Assembly: GCA_002327985.1 (NCBI GenBank)
Contig: DCVM01000128.1
Coordinates: forward strand, 64,673-84,563
Direction: 5' to 3'
Length of the DNA: 19,891 bases
From: Syntrophaceae bacterium UBA2188
Lineage (GTDB): Bacteria > Desulfobacterota > BSN033 > UBA1163
The notes beneath the pieces were generated by a model, which saw nothing but the letters and a program-made list of their open reading frames with translations, did no database searches and was not told the origin of the DNA. A program made the translations under genes and the position numbers. This document shows, in pieces, positions 1 to 7,175 of this stretch. How positions within the stretch are numbered: the first letter of the stretch is position 1; every line of letters begins with the position of its first letter.

Positions 1-1
1 A

Positions 2-880
2 TTAACTCCCTGCCCTTTTGATCAATCTCTCCCAGGTTCTCTCCACATTCTTTTGAATCACTTCGATTTCAGAATCGGTCAGGTGGCTGAAGCGGCCCTG
101 CACTTTTAAATAATCTTTTACGGGAACGACATGAGATTCTTCTTGAAGGGTGTAGGATATTCCGTTCTCGATTTCATAAAGAGGAAAAACCCTTGACCGC
201 ACAGCAAGCCTTGAAATCTTGATGGTCAGTTCCGAAGGCATCCTCCAACCTGGAGGGCAGGGAGAGAGGAGATGGATGAATCGGGTCCCTCGAATCCTCT
301 TCGCCTTCTCCATCTTTCTTAAAAAATCCTCTGGATAGGCAATCGTTGCCGTCGCTGCATAGGGAATTTGGTGATCGGCCATAATAGCCATTATGTCTTT
401 TTTCGGATTTTCTTTGGGTTTCATGACGGGAGTGGTCGTGGTCCAGGCATACATCGGCGTGGCGGAACTTCGTTGCGTGCCTGTATTCATATAACCTTCG
501 TTATCATTACAAATGTAAATAAAATCTTCGTTTCGCTCTGCAGCACCGGAGAGGGCTTGAATTCCAATATCAAACGTTCCACCATCTCCGGCCCAGACAG
601 CGACTACTGCTTCATGATCCCCCCGAATATCTAAGGCGGCTCTCACTCCTGAAGCGGTGGCTCCACCGGTGACAAAACCTGCATGAACCACTGGAATTCT
701 GAAACTCGAATAAGGCCAGAATCCCGGGATAATCGACCAGCAAGAGGCCGGAAAGACCATCACTGTTTTTTCACCGAGCGCCTTCAGGGTAAGCCGCATA
801 CTGACCGCTGCCCCACATCCAGCACAGGCGAGATGGCCATGACCAAGATTTTCTGAAAGAGGTATTTCCATTTTTTTCAT
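2..880 (-). CDS. porB: 2-oxoacid:ferredoxin oxidoreductase, beta subunit (PorB-like)
   Basis: This is a complete 292-residue protein whose TAA stop lies at 2-4. It is the thiamine-diphosphate-binding subunit that, with alpha, gamma and delta, oxidatively decarboxylates a 2-oxoacid to an acyl-CoA and reduces ferredoxin in the cytoplasm. The sequence shows GDGGTFDIG at 99-107 and NDNEGYMNTG at 125-134, the typical diphosphate-binding region. C19, C22, C47 and C208 are the probable ligands of the proximal 4Fe-4S cluster. Their first spacings (3 and 28) match the pattern known from Desulfovibrio africanus pyruvate:ferredoxin oxidoreductase. It is the last gene of the operon inside the window, 64 bp after porA. 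The start is the ATG at 878-880; an in-frame ATG at 869-871 is possible. The substrate cannot be fixed from sequence: pyruvate is the default guess, while a branched-chain or aryl 2-oxoacid is also possible. Confidence 0.93.
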   Translation of the reverse strand: MKKMEIPLSENLGHGHLACAGCGAAVSMRLTLKALGEKTVMVFPASCWSIIPGFWPYSSFRIPVVHAGFVTGGATASGVRAALDIRGDHEAVVAVWAGDGGTFDIGIQALSGAAERNEDFIYICNDNEGYMNTGTQRSSATPMYAWTTTTPVMKPKENPKKDIMAIMADHQIPYAATATIAYPEDFLRKMEKAKRIRGTRFIHLLSPCPPGWRMPSELTIKISRLAVRSRVFPLYEIENGISYTLQEESHVVPVKDYLKVQGRFSHLTDSEIEVIQKNVERTWERLIKRAGS

Positions 881-885
881 CTAAG

Positions 886-918
886 GTCCCTGCCTTATTT
901 TTTTGTTTGTCCCTGCCT
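886..918. repeat. Short direct repeat in the porA-porB spacer
   Basis: The 10-mer GTCCCTGCCT occurs at 886-895 and again at 909-918, separated by 13 bases. It is followed by a loosely repetitive ACTGATTACTGCTGACTG stretch at about 918-936. The spacer between porA and porB has no gene. The role is unknown; it could be a spacer repeat of the kind seen in the other gaps of this operon. Confidence 0.45.
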
Positions 919-944
919 ACTGATTACTGCTGACTGTTCACTCT

Positions 945-2099
945 TCATTTCTTAAGGCCTAACCACAAAATCTCTTCTTCCGGCTGGGGGTGTTCCTGGG
1001 TATAAAGAATCGCTTCTTCGATCAGCCCTGGGGTAATGTCTCTTCCCCCTAAACCTGAGATGAATCCAAAGACCTGGGGCCTCTCCTCTTTGCAATATAG
1101 GGAGGCTCTTAATTCCTGGGCGAAGATGCCCCCCACTCCAGCCGAAAGATTTCTATCAATCACCGCCAGCTTCTTTGCCCCTTTGATCTCTTCGTAAATC
1201 TCTTCGACCGGGAAAGGTCGAAATCTCTTGATCTTTATTCCGGCGACATGGACCCCTTTCTCAACCAGCTTCTGAATGACGGTCCTTGAAGTGCTCGTCA
1301 CTGTACCAGAAGTCAATAGAAAAATTTTAGCCTCCTCTTTTCCATATCTCTCAATCGCACCATAACCGCGACCAAATCGGGATCGGAATGCATCATCCAC
1401 CTTTTTAGCAACCTCCGGAACCTGCTCCATCGCCTTCTGAATTTTGTATCGAAACTCCAAAAAATATTCCGGTGTGGCAATCGCTGAAAAGGTCTTGGGT
1501 TCCTGAACATCGATGGTATATTCCGGAAGGTAGGGGGGCAGGAACGGATCCACCTCCTCCATGGTAGGAATCTCTACGGGCTCGGAGGTGTGGGAAAGGA
1601 CATACGCATCAAGAACCACCATGACAGGAAGTTTCACCGATTCTGCAATTCGATATGCCTGGAGGATGGTATCAAGAACCTCCTGATTATTTTCACAATA
1701 GAGTTGAATCCATCCTGTATCCCGTTGAGAGAGGGAGTCGCTCTGATCACTCCAGATATTCCAGGGGGGGCCAATAGCCCGATTCACATTCACCAGCACA
1801 ATAGGAAGGCGAGCCCCGGAGGCCCAATGGAGCATCTCATGCATATAAGCCAATCCATGGGAGGACGTAGCCGTAAAGCATCTCACCCCACCGGTGGAAG
1901 CTCCGATCAAAGCAGCCATGGCAGAATGCTCAGACTCCACTTTTAAGAATCGGGTGTTCAAGCGACCGCTTGCGATGAGCTCCGATAGCTCTTCAACAAT
2001 CGTTGTCTGCGGGGTGATCGGATAGGCAGAGATGACATCCACCCGACTCAAAATCACCCCATAGGCCACCGCCTGATTTCCTGTGATGACCTTTTTCAT
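945..2099 (-). CDS. porA: 2-oxoacid:ferredoxin oxidoreductase, alpha subunit (PorA-like)
   Basis: This 384-residue alpha subunit carries the pyrimidine-binding half of the thiamine site. YPITPQT lies at 26-32 and ESEHSAM at 55-61, followed by IGASTGG, all typical of the family. DRNLSAGVGG near the C-terminus fits the domain II/III end of the subunit. A longer reading from 2138 adds 13 unlikely residues (MSPRSHFF...) inside the upstream gene. I chose the ATG at 2097-2099 because an AGGAGG-type ribosome binding site sits directly before it. That ATG overlaps the TGA of the upstream reductase/ferredoxin gene in an ATGA motif, so the two are probably translationally coupled. A run of seven C on the coding strand near 1764-1770 encodes two prolines. 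Confidence 0.93.
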   Translation of the reverse strand: MKKVITGNQAVAYGVILSRVDVISAYPITPQTTIVEELSELIASGRLNTRFLKVESEHSAMAALIGASTGGVRCFTATSSHGLAYMHEMLHWASGARLPIVLVNVNRAIGPPWNIWSDQSDSLSQRDTGWIQLYCENNQEVLDTILQAYRIAESVKLPVMVVLDAYVLSHTSEPVEIPTMEEVDPFLPPYLPEYTIDVQEPKTFSAIATPEYFLEFRYKIQKAMEQVPEVAKKVDDAFRSRFGRGYGAIERYGKEEAKIFLLTSGTVTSTSRTVIQKLVEKGVHVAGIKIKRFRPFPVEEIYEEIKGAKKLAVIDRNLSAGVGGIFAQELRASLYCKEERPQVFGFISGLGGRDITPGLIEEAILYTQEHPQPEEEILWLGLKK

Positions 2100-3841
2100 C
2101 TCGCCTCCTCTTCTAAAGAAATGGCTCCTCGGGGACATTCCAAGAAACAGATCCCACAGCCCTTACAAAAATCGTAATCCACCTGATGGGAGAGAATCTC
2201 TTCTTTTTTAATGATGGAGGCATCTGGACAGAAGACGTAACAGTTCTCACATTCATTACAGGTCCCGCAGTTGAAACATCTTTCTGCTTCTTCGATGGCG
2301 ATGCCCTCTGGAAAGGTGGCGGTCACCTCCCCAAATCCTTTGGTCCTTTGTTTCACTGAATCTTTAGATTCCCGAAGTCTTTTGGAAGGTTCAAAGTAGT
2401 CCATATTCAATTCTTCAAAGGTGACGACATGGGGATTCATCGGCCTGGCATCAGGATGGAGATGTCTAAAGATCGAGATGGCTGGACCCTCTCCTATCAG
2501 AATCTGACGGATCGCTTCATCGGAATCTTTGCCTTTCAGGTAACAATCGATAGCCAGGGCAGCTTTTTTCCCCGAACCGATGGCATGGGCGACGGTTCGC
2601 TGGTTTGAAGTAAGATCCCCTCCGGCAAAGATTCCCCTTACCCCTGTACTTCCATCGCTCCGGGTGAGGACGATTCCTTCTCTCTTTTCCATTCCCTCTG
2701 GAAGGAAGGAGACCTCTATTTCTTCTCCGGCTGCGATAATCAGGTTATCTGCCTCAATAAAAAAATTGGAGCGGGGAATGGGGACAGGCCTTCTCCGGCC
2801 ACTCTCGTCCTTCTCTCCCAGTTCCATCCGCACGCACTCCAAACGTTTCAGGCACTCTTTTTGATGAATGTGAATGGGATTGACCAGATATCTTATCTTC
2901 ACCCCTTCTTCAATAGCCTCCAGGATCTCGTCTTCAAAAGCAGGCATCTCCTCCTTTGAACGACGGTAAAGGAGGGTCGCCTTCTTTCCCAGTCGGATGA
3001 CCGATCGGGCCACATCCACGGCTGTATTCCCTCCACCGATGATGGCAATCTTATCCCCTAACTTTGCCTTCCTGCCCAAATTGATCTTTCTCAGGAGATC
3101 AAGACCGTTCCAGACACCCTTTCCCTTCTCCCCGGGAATGTGAAGATTTCTGCCTCGATGGGCTCCTGTAGCGATGAAAATGGCTTGATAACCTTTTAAA
3201 CCCTCTAAGGTTAAATCTCTACCAAACGGAACTCCTGTTTGAATCTCAACGCCTAATGCCTGAATATTTGAAATTTCCCTTCTCAAAATATCTTTGGGCA
3301 ATCGATAGGACGGGATTCCCGTTCTTAGCATGCCCCCTGCAAAGGGTGAAGCTTCAAAGACGGTGACCTCATAACCCCACCTTGCCAGATGATAAGCACA
3401 ACTCAACCCAGCGGGTCCAGATCCTATCACGGCAACTTTTTCCTTTGATTTTCGTTCAACCTTTTCTATTTTTCTATTCAGATGTGAAGCGAAATCCGAG
3501 ACGAACCTCTCCAAGGCATGGATGGCAATGGGCTCATCATAATTCCCGCGATTGCACTTCGATTCGCAGGGATGAAAACAGACCCGGCCACAGATTCCTG
3601 GAAAGGGATTCTCCTCTTTGATCAAAGTCCACGACCCCTCAAAATCTCCTTGAGTGATCTTCTGGATAAAACCGACGATATCATTTCCCGCCGGGCAAGC
3701 TGCACGGCAGGGGGGTGTCTTATCTTCATAAAAAGGACGTTGTGTTCTCCATGCCCCCGTTTTATTCCAGTCCATATCTCCAAAAGAAATGGAGATCATG
3801 GGCATCTCCGAAGCATTCTTGAAAATAAATTGTTTGGTCAT
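2096..3841 (-). CDS. GltD-like FAD/NAD(P) oxidoreductase fused to a 2[4Fe-4S] delta-subunit ferredoxin
   Basis: This 581-residue fusion has three parts. Residues 40-100 hold a cysteine-rich N-terminal domain of the glutamate-synthase small-subunit type (C45, C49, C84, C88, C92, C96). Residues 135-435 form the two-dinucleotide-binding flavoprotein core, with GSGPAG at 140-145 for FAD, GGGNTAVD at 270-276 for NAD(P) and the late FAD motif AGGD at 406-409. Residues 520-581 are a ferredoxin with two 4Fe-4S motifs (C528/531/534/538 and C559/562/565/569) plus an extra CxxC at C522/C525. In stand-alone enzymes PorD supplies the ferredoxin. Here it is joined to a reductase and sits between gamma and alpha, so it probably passes electrons between the oxoacid oxidoreductase and NAD(P). 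The FAD-containing NAD-reducing subunit of phenylglyoxylate dehydrogenase (PadH) is a known functional parallel. The direction of electron flow is inference. The ATG at 3841 has AAAGGA/GGGA just upstream. Confidence 0.88.
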   Translation of the reverse strand: MTKQFIFKNASEMPMISISFGDMDWNKTGAWRTQRPFYEDKTPPCRAACPAGNDIVGFIQKITQGDFEGSWTLIKEENPFPGICGRVCFHPCESKCNRGNYDEPIAIHALERFVSDFASHLNRKIEKVERKSKEKVAVIGSGPAGLSCAYHLARWGYEVTVFEASPFAGGMLRTGIPSYRLPKDILRREISNIQALGVEIQTGVPFGRDLTLEGLKGYQAIFIATGAHRGRNLHIPGEKGKGVWNGLDLLRKINLGRKAKLGDKIAIIGGGNTAVDVARSVIRLGKKATLLYRRSKEEMPAFEDEILEAIEEGVKIRYLVNPIHIHQKECLKRLECVRMELGEKDESGRRRPVPIPRSNFFIEADNLIIAAGEEIEVSFLPEGMEKREGIVLTRSDGSTGVRGIFAGGDLTSNQRTVAHAIGSGKKAALAIDCYLKGKDSDEAIRQILIGEGPAISIFRHLHPDARPMNPHVVTFEELNMDYFEPSKRLRESKDSVKQRTKGFGEVTATFPEGIAIEEAERCFNCGTCNECENCYVFCPDASIIKKEEILSHQVDYDFCKGCGICFLECPRGAISLEEEAR

Positions 3842-3880
3842 CCCATCAATCCTTTAGGTTCGCAAAGTCCATAGGTCTTT

Positions 3881-3984
3881 GGGTTAGGGCTACGAAGCCC
3901 GTTTGGTATATGGTTTAAGGGTTACGTCTAAAAGATTATAGGCATTAAGAACATAGCCCTTTAACGAAACGGGCATCCTAACCC
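3881..3984. repeat. Imperfect inverted repeat between porG and the reductase gene
   Basis: The left arm at 3881-3904 holds GGGTTAGG and GCCCGTTT separated by 8 bases. The right arm at 3967-3984 holds the complements AAACGGGC and CCTAACCC separated by 2 bases. The arms are 62 bases apart, and inside them TTAAGGG (about 3914-3920) can also pair with CCCTTTAA (about 3957-3964). The structure fills the 149-bp spacer and begins just after the porG stop on the minus strand. It could be an mRNA processing or stability element, or an intergenic palindromic repeat. There is no U-run, so a terminator is unlikely. Confidence 0.55.
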
Positions 3985-3990
3985 TGACCC

Positions 3991-4539
3991 TTATACCTTC
4001 ACTTCATAATAGGCTTCTCTGGCAGCTTTTGTGTTCTCATTCTTCTTGCCCGGAACCTCCTCCCGAATAGCCAATGCAATCGAGTCAATTCCTAAAAGGC
4101 CTGTCACCTTTGCAAAGGCCCCTAAGATAGCTGTATTGACAATCGGGTTTGTTCGTGAACCCAAGCCATTCCGGATGGCAATGGAGGTGGCGTCAACAGT
4201 GGCTATTCGAAAACCCTTCAGATGGCCAAACATCTCAGGAGGTTGGTGTGAATTAATAATAATCCATCCATTCGGTTTGAGCCCTGAGGTGACATCGATC
4301 GCTCCGATTAGCGTCGGATCAAGCACCACGATATGATCGGGTTCATAGATATTGACCCTTAACTGAATGGGTTCCCGATTCACTCTCAAGAAGGCCATGA
4401 CGGGCGCTCCCCGCCTTTCCACTCCAAAAGCAGGGAAGGACTGGACAGAGAGGTTTTCATGAAAAAAAGCGACGGCAAGCACTTTGGATGCCACCACCGC
4501 TCCCTGACCGCCTCTCCCATGAAACCGAATCTCAATCAT
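3991..4539 (-). CDS. porG: 2-oxoacid:ferredoxin oxidoreductase, gamma subunit (PorG-like)
   Basis: This is a complete 182-residue gamma subunit. It opens with [15 protein letters not shown], the signature start of the family, and has [14 protein letters not shown] around residue 38. Gamma subunits help bind coenzyme A and hold the heterotetramer together. A reading four codons longer begins at a TTG at 4551. I prefer the ATG at 4537-4539 because it gives the canonical N-terminus, although the ribosome binding site is weak (GGGTTGG). It is the first oxidoreductase gene, 149 bp before the reductase/ferredoxin gene and 120 bp after the histidine-phosphatase gene. The gene order gamma, delta, alpha, beta is the usual one for four-subunit enzymes. 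Confidence 0.92.
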
Positions 4540-4552
4540 TGTCCAACCCAAA

Positions 4553-4626
4553 GAAATAATGGAATATGGGAATGTTGAATAAATTTATATGATTTTTCAT
4601 CCGTGATTCCACTATTCCATCATTCC
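4553..4626. repeat. Imperfect inverted repeat upstream of porG
   Basis: Two 21-base arms at 4553-4573 and 4606-4626 pair at 17 of 21 positions by my count. The loop of 32 bases is AT-rich. Both arms are built from repeated ATTCCA-like units, which give the stretch a tandem as well as a palindromic look. It lies between the phosphatase stop and the porG start on the minus strand. It may be an mRNA hairpin in the porG leader or a dispersed intergenic repeat. Confidence 0.55.
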
Positions 4627-4659
4627 AACACATTTAAATATAACCTGGATGTTATTTGT

Positions 4660-5301
4660 TTAAAAGTCGACCATCACCCTTTCCCGCTGAAGTGGCTTGA
4701 GATGGCAGATCTCGTTCATCAACGATAGAATGTATTTTCCATTTTTATGTTGGATCAGGTTGATCGCGGTCGTATCCTGGGCAATCTGCCAGAAGTGAGA
4801 ATTATCTAAACCGAGAATGGCACAAATTAACACTTTGCAAACGACCCGATGAGAGACAAGCACAAGGGTCTTTTCTAAACACTTTTGGATGACTTCTTCC
4901 AGGGCAGACATCGCCCTCGCCCTGACGTCATCTAAACTTTCTCCTCCTGGGAGTCTGACCTGATGGGGCAATTCAACCCATTGGCGGTATGTCTTGCTAT
5001 CCATTTCTCGAATCTCTTCATGAGGATGCCCTTCCCAATTTCCAAAACTCATATCGACTATTCCTTCCAGGGGTTCAACCTTTAAGTTTTGAAATTGGGC
5101 AATCTTCTGGGCGGTCTGCCATGCTCGCGACAAGGGGCTTGAGTAGATCCTATGAATTTCTATTCCCTTAAAATATCCCCCTGCCAACTCTGCTTGTTTC
5201 AACCCCGTCTCATCGAGTGAGACATCTGTTCTTCCTCGGAAGATTTCTTCCTTATTCCATGCTGTTTGACCGTGACGGACGAGATAGATGGAAGTCATCA
5301 T
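4660..5301 (-). CDS. Histidine phosphatase family protein (phosphoglycerate-mutase / CobC-like)
   Basis: This 213-residue protein belongs to the histidine phosphatase superfamily. It has the phosphohistidine motif RHG at 9-11 (H10 nucleophile), SSPLSRAWQTA at 54-64 with the second arginine, GNWEG at 87-91 with the acid residue, PGGES at 118-122 and the second histidine in VSHRV (H151). The LPGGES motif and length suit the CobC / small phosphoglycerate-mutase group, which dephosphorylates small metabolites. The substrate is not readable from sequence, and no cobalamin synthesis genes are nearby. It precedes porG on the same strand with a 120-bp gap. The start is the ATG at 5299-5301, with AGGA seven bases upstream; a second ATG follows directly. 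A dyad overlaps its leader. Confidence 0.85.
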   Translation of the reverse strand: MMTSIYLVRHGQTAWNKEEIFRGRTDVSLDETGLKQAELAGGYFKGIEIHRIYSSPLSRAWQTAQKIAQFQNLKVEPLEGIVDMSFGNWEGHPHEEIREMDSKTYRQWVELPHQVRLPGGESLDDVRARAMSALEEVIQKCLEKTLVLVSHRVVCKVLICAILGLDNSHFWQIAQDTTAINLIQHKNGKYILSLMNEICHLKPLQRERVMVDF

Positions 5302-5311
5302 ATCGAATTCC

Positions 5312-5372
5312 TTTCACCATGATTGATTGATTTGAGAGTTTTGAATATCCATATCACTTTCTCATGGTGAAA
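5312..5372 (-). promoter_or_regulatory. Perfect 11-bp inverted repeat in the phosphatase leader
   Basis: TTTCACCATGA at 5312-5322 is the exact reverse complement of TCATGGTGAAA at 5362-5372, with 39 bases between. On the minus strand the second arm ends directly against the AGGA of the phosphatase ribosome binding site. The repeat could be an operator or an mRNA fold that limits ribosome access. The effect is inference. Confidence 0.45.
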
Positions 5373-5546
5373 AACAATACCTTGATTCCGTAAAATGATG
5401 GCATTGCCCAAAATTGTTAATATCCTGCTTTTTTGTCACATTGACTTTTTTACTCAATGTAAAAGTTGAAACTCAAAACTTTCCTCCATTTTATACCAAT
5501 TTATCCCAATAGACCCCATTAACCTATAAAATGATGGGATGAAGGG

Positions 5547-5562
5547 CGGCATTTTTTATGCA
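5547..5562 (+). promoter_or_regulatory. Probable sigma-54 promoter of the pilin gene
   Basis: CGGCATTTTTTATGCA has the GG (5548-5549) and GC (5560-5561) elements exactly 12 bases apart, as in the consensus TGGCAC-N5-TTGCA. It mismatches the consensus at the first T and in the TT of the -12 element. Transcription would start near 5572, giving a leader of about 44 bases. Sigma-54 control of pilin genes through PilS/PilR-type regulators is well known, which supports the call. Confidence 0.55.
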
Positions 5563-5615
5563 CATGTTCTACCTGTATAAGTGCTTTCACCTCAAAAATG
5601 ATATGGAGTTTTGCC

Positions 5616-6068
5616 ATGGTCAATATGAAAAAAAAGGGAAAGGGTTTTACATTGATTGAATTGCTGATCGTAATTGCGATTATCGGCATTCTTGCTGCCA
5701 TTGCTGTTCCAGCTTATCGGAAACATGTGGTGAAGGCAAGGATGTCTGAGGTCGTAAACGCGATGAGGTATATTGCAACCGCCTTGACGATTTACCGCCA
5801 GGATTTGAGCCTGGTCGGTGTGGCCTGGCCTGACTGTCCTGATGCCACGGCAATTCAAAACACTTTGGGGCTCGGGATTGCCTCCGTGACCAGAATTAGT
5901 GCCGCGCAAATAGATCCAGCCACTGGAACGATTCAGGCAACTCTGGCTAACATTGATGGCGTGGTAAATGGTCAAACCTTAGAAATGGTGCCTAATGAAG
6001 CGATTGATGGCTCTATCTCCTGGCAGTGGAGCGGAACCATACCGATGGCCTACATGCCAACAAGATAG
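5616..6068 (+). CDS. Type IV pilin-like prepilin (PilA/GspG type)
   Basis: This is a 150-residue prepilin with a short basic leader (MVNMKKKGKG) and a prepilin peptidase site between G10 and F11. The mature N-terminus FTLIELLIVIAIIGIL carries the essential glutamate at +5 and the hydrophobic spine helix. The mature protein of about 140 residues continues with an amphipathic helix (ARMSEVVNAMRYIATAL) and a C-terminal region ending in W-Q-W-S-G-T, as in many pilins. Only one cysteine (C74) is present, so the disulphide-bonded D-loop of classical PilA is absent. I chose the ATG at 5616 because GGAG lies seven bases upstream; a start at 5598 would put that site inside the gene. It stands alone, with no assembly genes nearby. 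It could be a major pilin, a minor pilin or a type II secretion pseudopilin. Confidence 0.85.
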   Translation: MVNMKKKGKGFTLIELLIVIAIIGILAAIAVPAYRKHVVKARMSEVVNAMRYIATALTIYRQDLSLVGVAWPDCPDATAIQNTLGLGIASVTRISAAQIDPATGTIQATLANIDGVVNGQTLEMVPNEAIDGSISWQWSGTIPMAYMPTR

Positions 6069-6084
6069 TGGTATCTTTTAACCT

Positions 6085-6159
6085 TTAATCCATTCGGCTT
6101 TTCAGGATTGGGCGTTCCCAGGCCTTCTCAAAGAAATAATCCAAAACCTTTTTCGAAAT
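6085..6159 (-). pseudogene. Relic of the C-terminal tail of a B12-binding radical SAM gene
   Basis: Reading the minus strand from about 6159 down to a TAA at 6085-6087 gives SKKVLDYFFEKAW followed by ERPILKSRMD. The radical SAM protein at 18023-19666 ends in SRRVLDYFFKKAL followed by ESPILRSRSD. By hand, 16 of 23 residues and 50 of 69 bases agree, and both copies end with a stop at the same place. Going upstream, the relic hits an in-frame TAA at 6166-6168, and the epimerase gene ends only 30 bases beyond that. Only the last two dozen codons survive, so this is a decayed fragment of a paralogue and not a gene. Confidence 0.7.
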
Positions 6160-6197
6160 TAGTTTTTACCTCCAGAAATTTACTGCCCGAATCCTTT

Positions 6198-6215
6198 CTA
6201 AGGCTGAAACCTTAG
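6198..6215. other. Small perfect hairpin at the end of the epimerase gene
   Basis: CTAAGG at 6198-6203 pairs with CCTTAG at 6210-6215 around a 6-base loop. The stop codon of the minus-strand epimerase gene lies inside the stem. No U-run follows on either strand, so it is at most a weak end-of-transcript hairpin. Confidence 0.3.
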
Positions 6216-7175
6216 TGTCTCCCGATAGAATTTTATCACATCCCTGAGGATACCCTCGAGATCGATTGTGGGAGTAAAACCAATAAGATTTTTTGCCTTT
6301 GTGGTATCCGGCACTCTTCGATACATCTCTTCAAACCCTTCTTCATAAGCCTGATGGTAAGGTATATAAGCAATTCGGGATGTACTTCCAGTCATCTGAA
6401 TCACTTTTTTGGATAAATCTTGGATCGATATTTCTTCCTGACTCCCAATGTTAAATACATTACCAATTGCCTTCGGATGTTCCATCAGGTTAATGAAGGC
6501 ATCAACGGCATCATTAACATGGAGGAAACATCGAGTCTGTCGTCCATCTCCATGAATGGTTATCGGTTCTCCTTTTAGAGCCTGGCAGATGAACTTTGGA
6601 ATTACCATCCCGTAAGCCCCTGTTTGTCGTGGACCCACAGTGTTGAATAGGCGGACAATGATAGTTGGAAGGTTTTTTTCTTTCCAGTATAGATAGGAGA
6701 GGATTTCGTCTACAGCCTTTGAAGTCGAATAAGCCCATCTGCTCTTGAGAGGAGAGCCCAAAATCCTGTCGTCTTCTTCTTTTAAGGGACCTCCTGCATT
6801 TTTTCCATAAATTTCAGAACTTGAAGTTATAAAAACCTTTTTCTGGTATCGGTAAGCCATTTGCAAAACGATTTCACTTCCTTTGATATTGGTGATTAAA
6901 GATTCCCATGGGTTTCTTACAACAAGCTCCACACCAACGGCAGCGGCTAAGTGGAAAATCACATCACAGCGTTCCACAAACTTATCCACTAAAAATTCAT
7001 CCAAGATGCTTCCTACAACCAATTGAAAATTTGAATTTTCAGCTAAATGGACAATATTTTCATGACGTCCTGTGGAAAGATCATCGAGGACGATCACCTG
7101 GTTCCCACCCTGGAGAAGTTTCTCAGCGAGATGACTTCCAATAAATCCTGCTCCGCCCGTTATGAATGCTTTCAT
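6198..7175 (-). CDS. NAD-dependent epimerase/dehydratase (extended SDR, nucleotide-sugar type)
   Basis: This 325-residue extended short-chain dehydrogenase acts on a nucleotide sugar for the polysaccharide locus. The NAD-binding motif TGGAGFIGSH is at 6-15, followed by D31-D32 after the second strand. The catalytic residues lie in SSSEIYG (118-124) and YSTSK (149-153; Y149 and K153). RLFNTVGPRQ (175-184) and GDGRQTRCFLHVNDAVDA (209-226) are the usual substrate-binding signatures. The pattern is closest to UDP-glucuronate decarboxylase and UDP-glucose/GlcNAc 4-epimerase groups, and I cannot choose between them. I chose the ATG at 7173-7175 because GGGAGAGG lies just upstream; the longer reading starts at a TTG at 7196. 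It is the last gene of the minus-strand polysaccharide run, 80 bp after a glycosyltransferase. Confidence 0.85.
   Translation of the reverse strand: MKAFITGGAGFIGSHLAEKLLQGGNQVIVLDDLSTGRHENIVHLAENSNFQLVVGSILDEFLVDKFVERCDVIFHLAAAVGVELVVRNPWESLITNIKGSEIVLQMAYRYQKKVFITSSSEIYGKNAGGPLKEEDDRILGSPLKSRWAYSTSKAVDEILSYLYWKEKNLPTIIVRLFNTVGPRQTGAYGMVIPKFICQALKGEPITIHGDGRQTRCFLHVNDAVDAFINLMEHPKAIGNVFNIGSQEEISIQDLSKKVIQMTGSTSRIAYIPYHQAYEEGFEEMYRRVPDTTKAKNLIGFTPTIDLEGILRDVIKFYRETLRFQP

Larger units (their letters stand above)
5302..5615. other. Divergent intergenic region between the phosphatase and pilin genes
   Basis: No gene is seen in these 314 bases. The region holds the leader dyad of the phosphatase gene (5312-5372), two copies of the 11-mer TAAAATGATGG (5391-5401 and 5527-5537) and the probable sigma-54 promoter of the pilin gene (5547-5562). 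The 60-codon reading on the minus strand at 5519-5701 runs antisense into the pilin gene and is not supported. Confidence 0.7.

Noticed and set aside
2100..2138. Extended N-terminus of porA (MSPRSHFF...)
   Set aside because: It lies inside the upstream gene, is not family-like, and a good ribosome binding site favours the ATG at 2099.
5400..5420. TGGCATTGCCC... as another sigma-54 site before the pilin gene
   Set aside because: The GG element is followed by no GC at the required 12-base distance.
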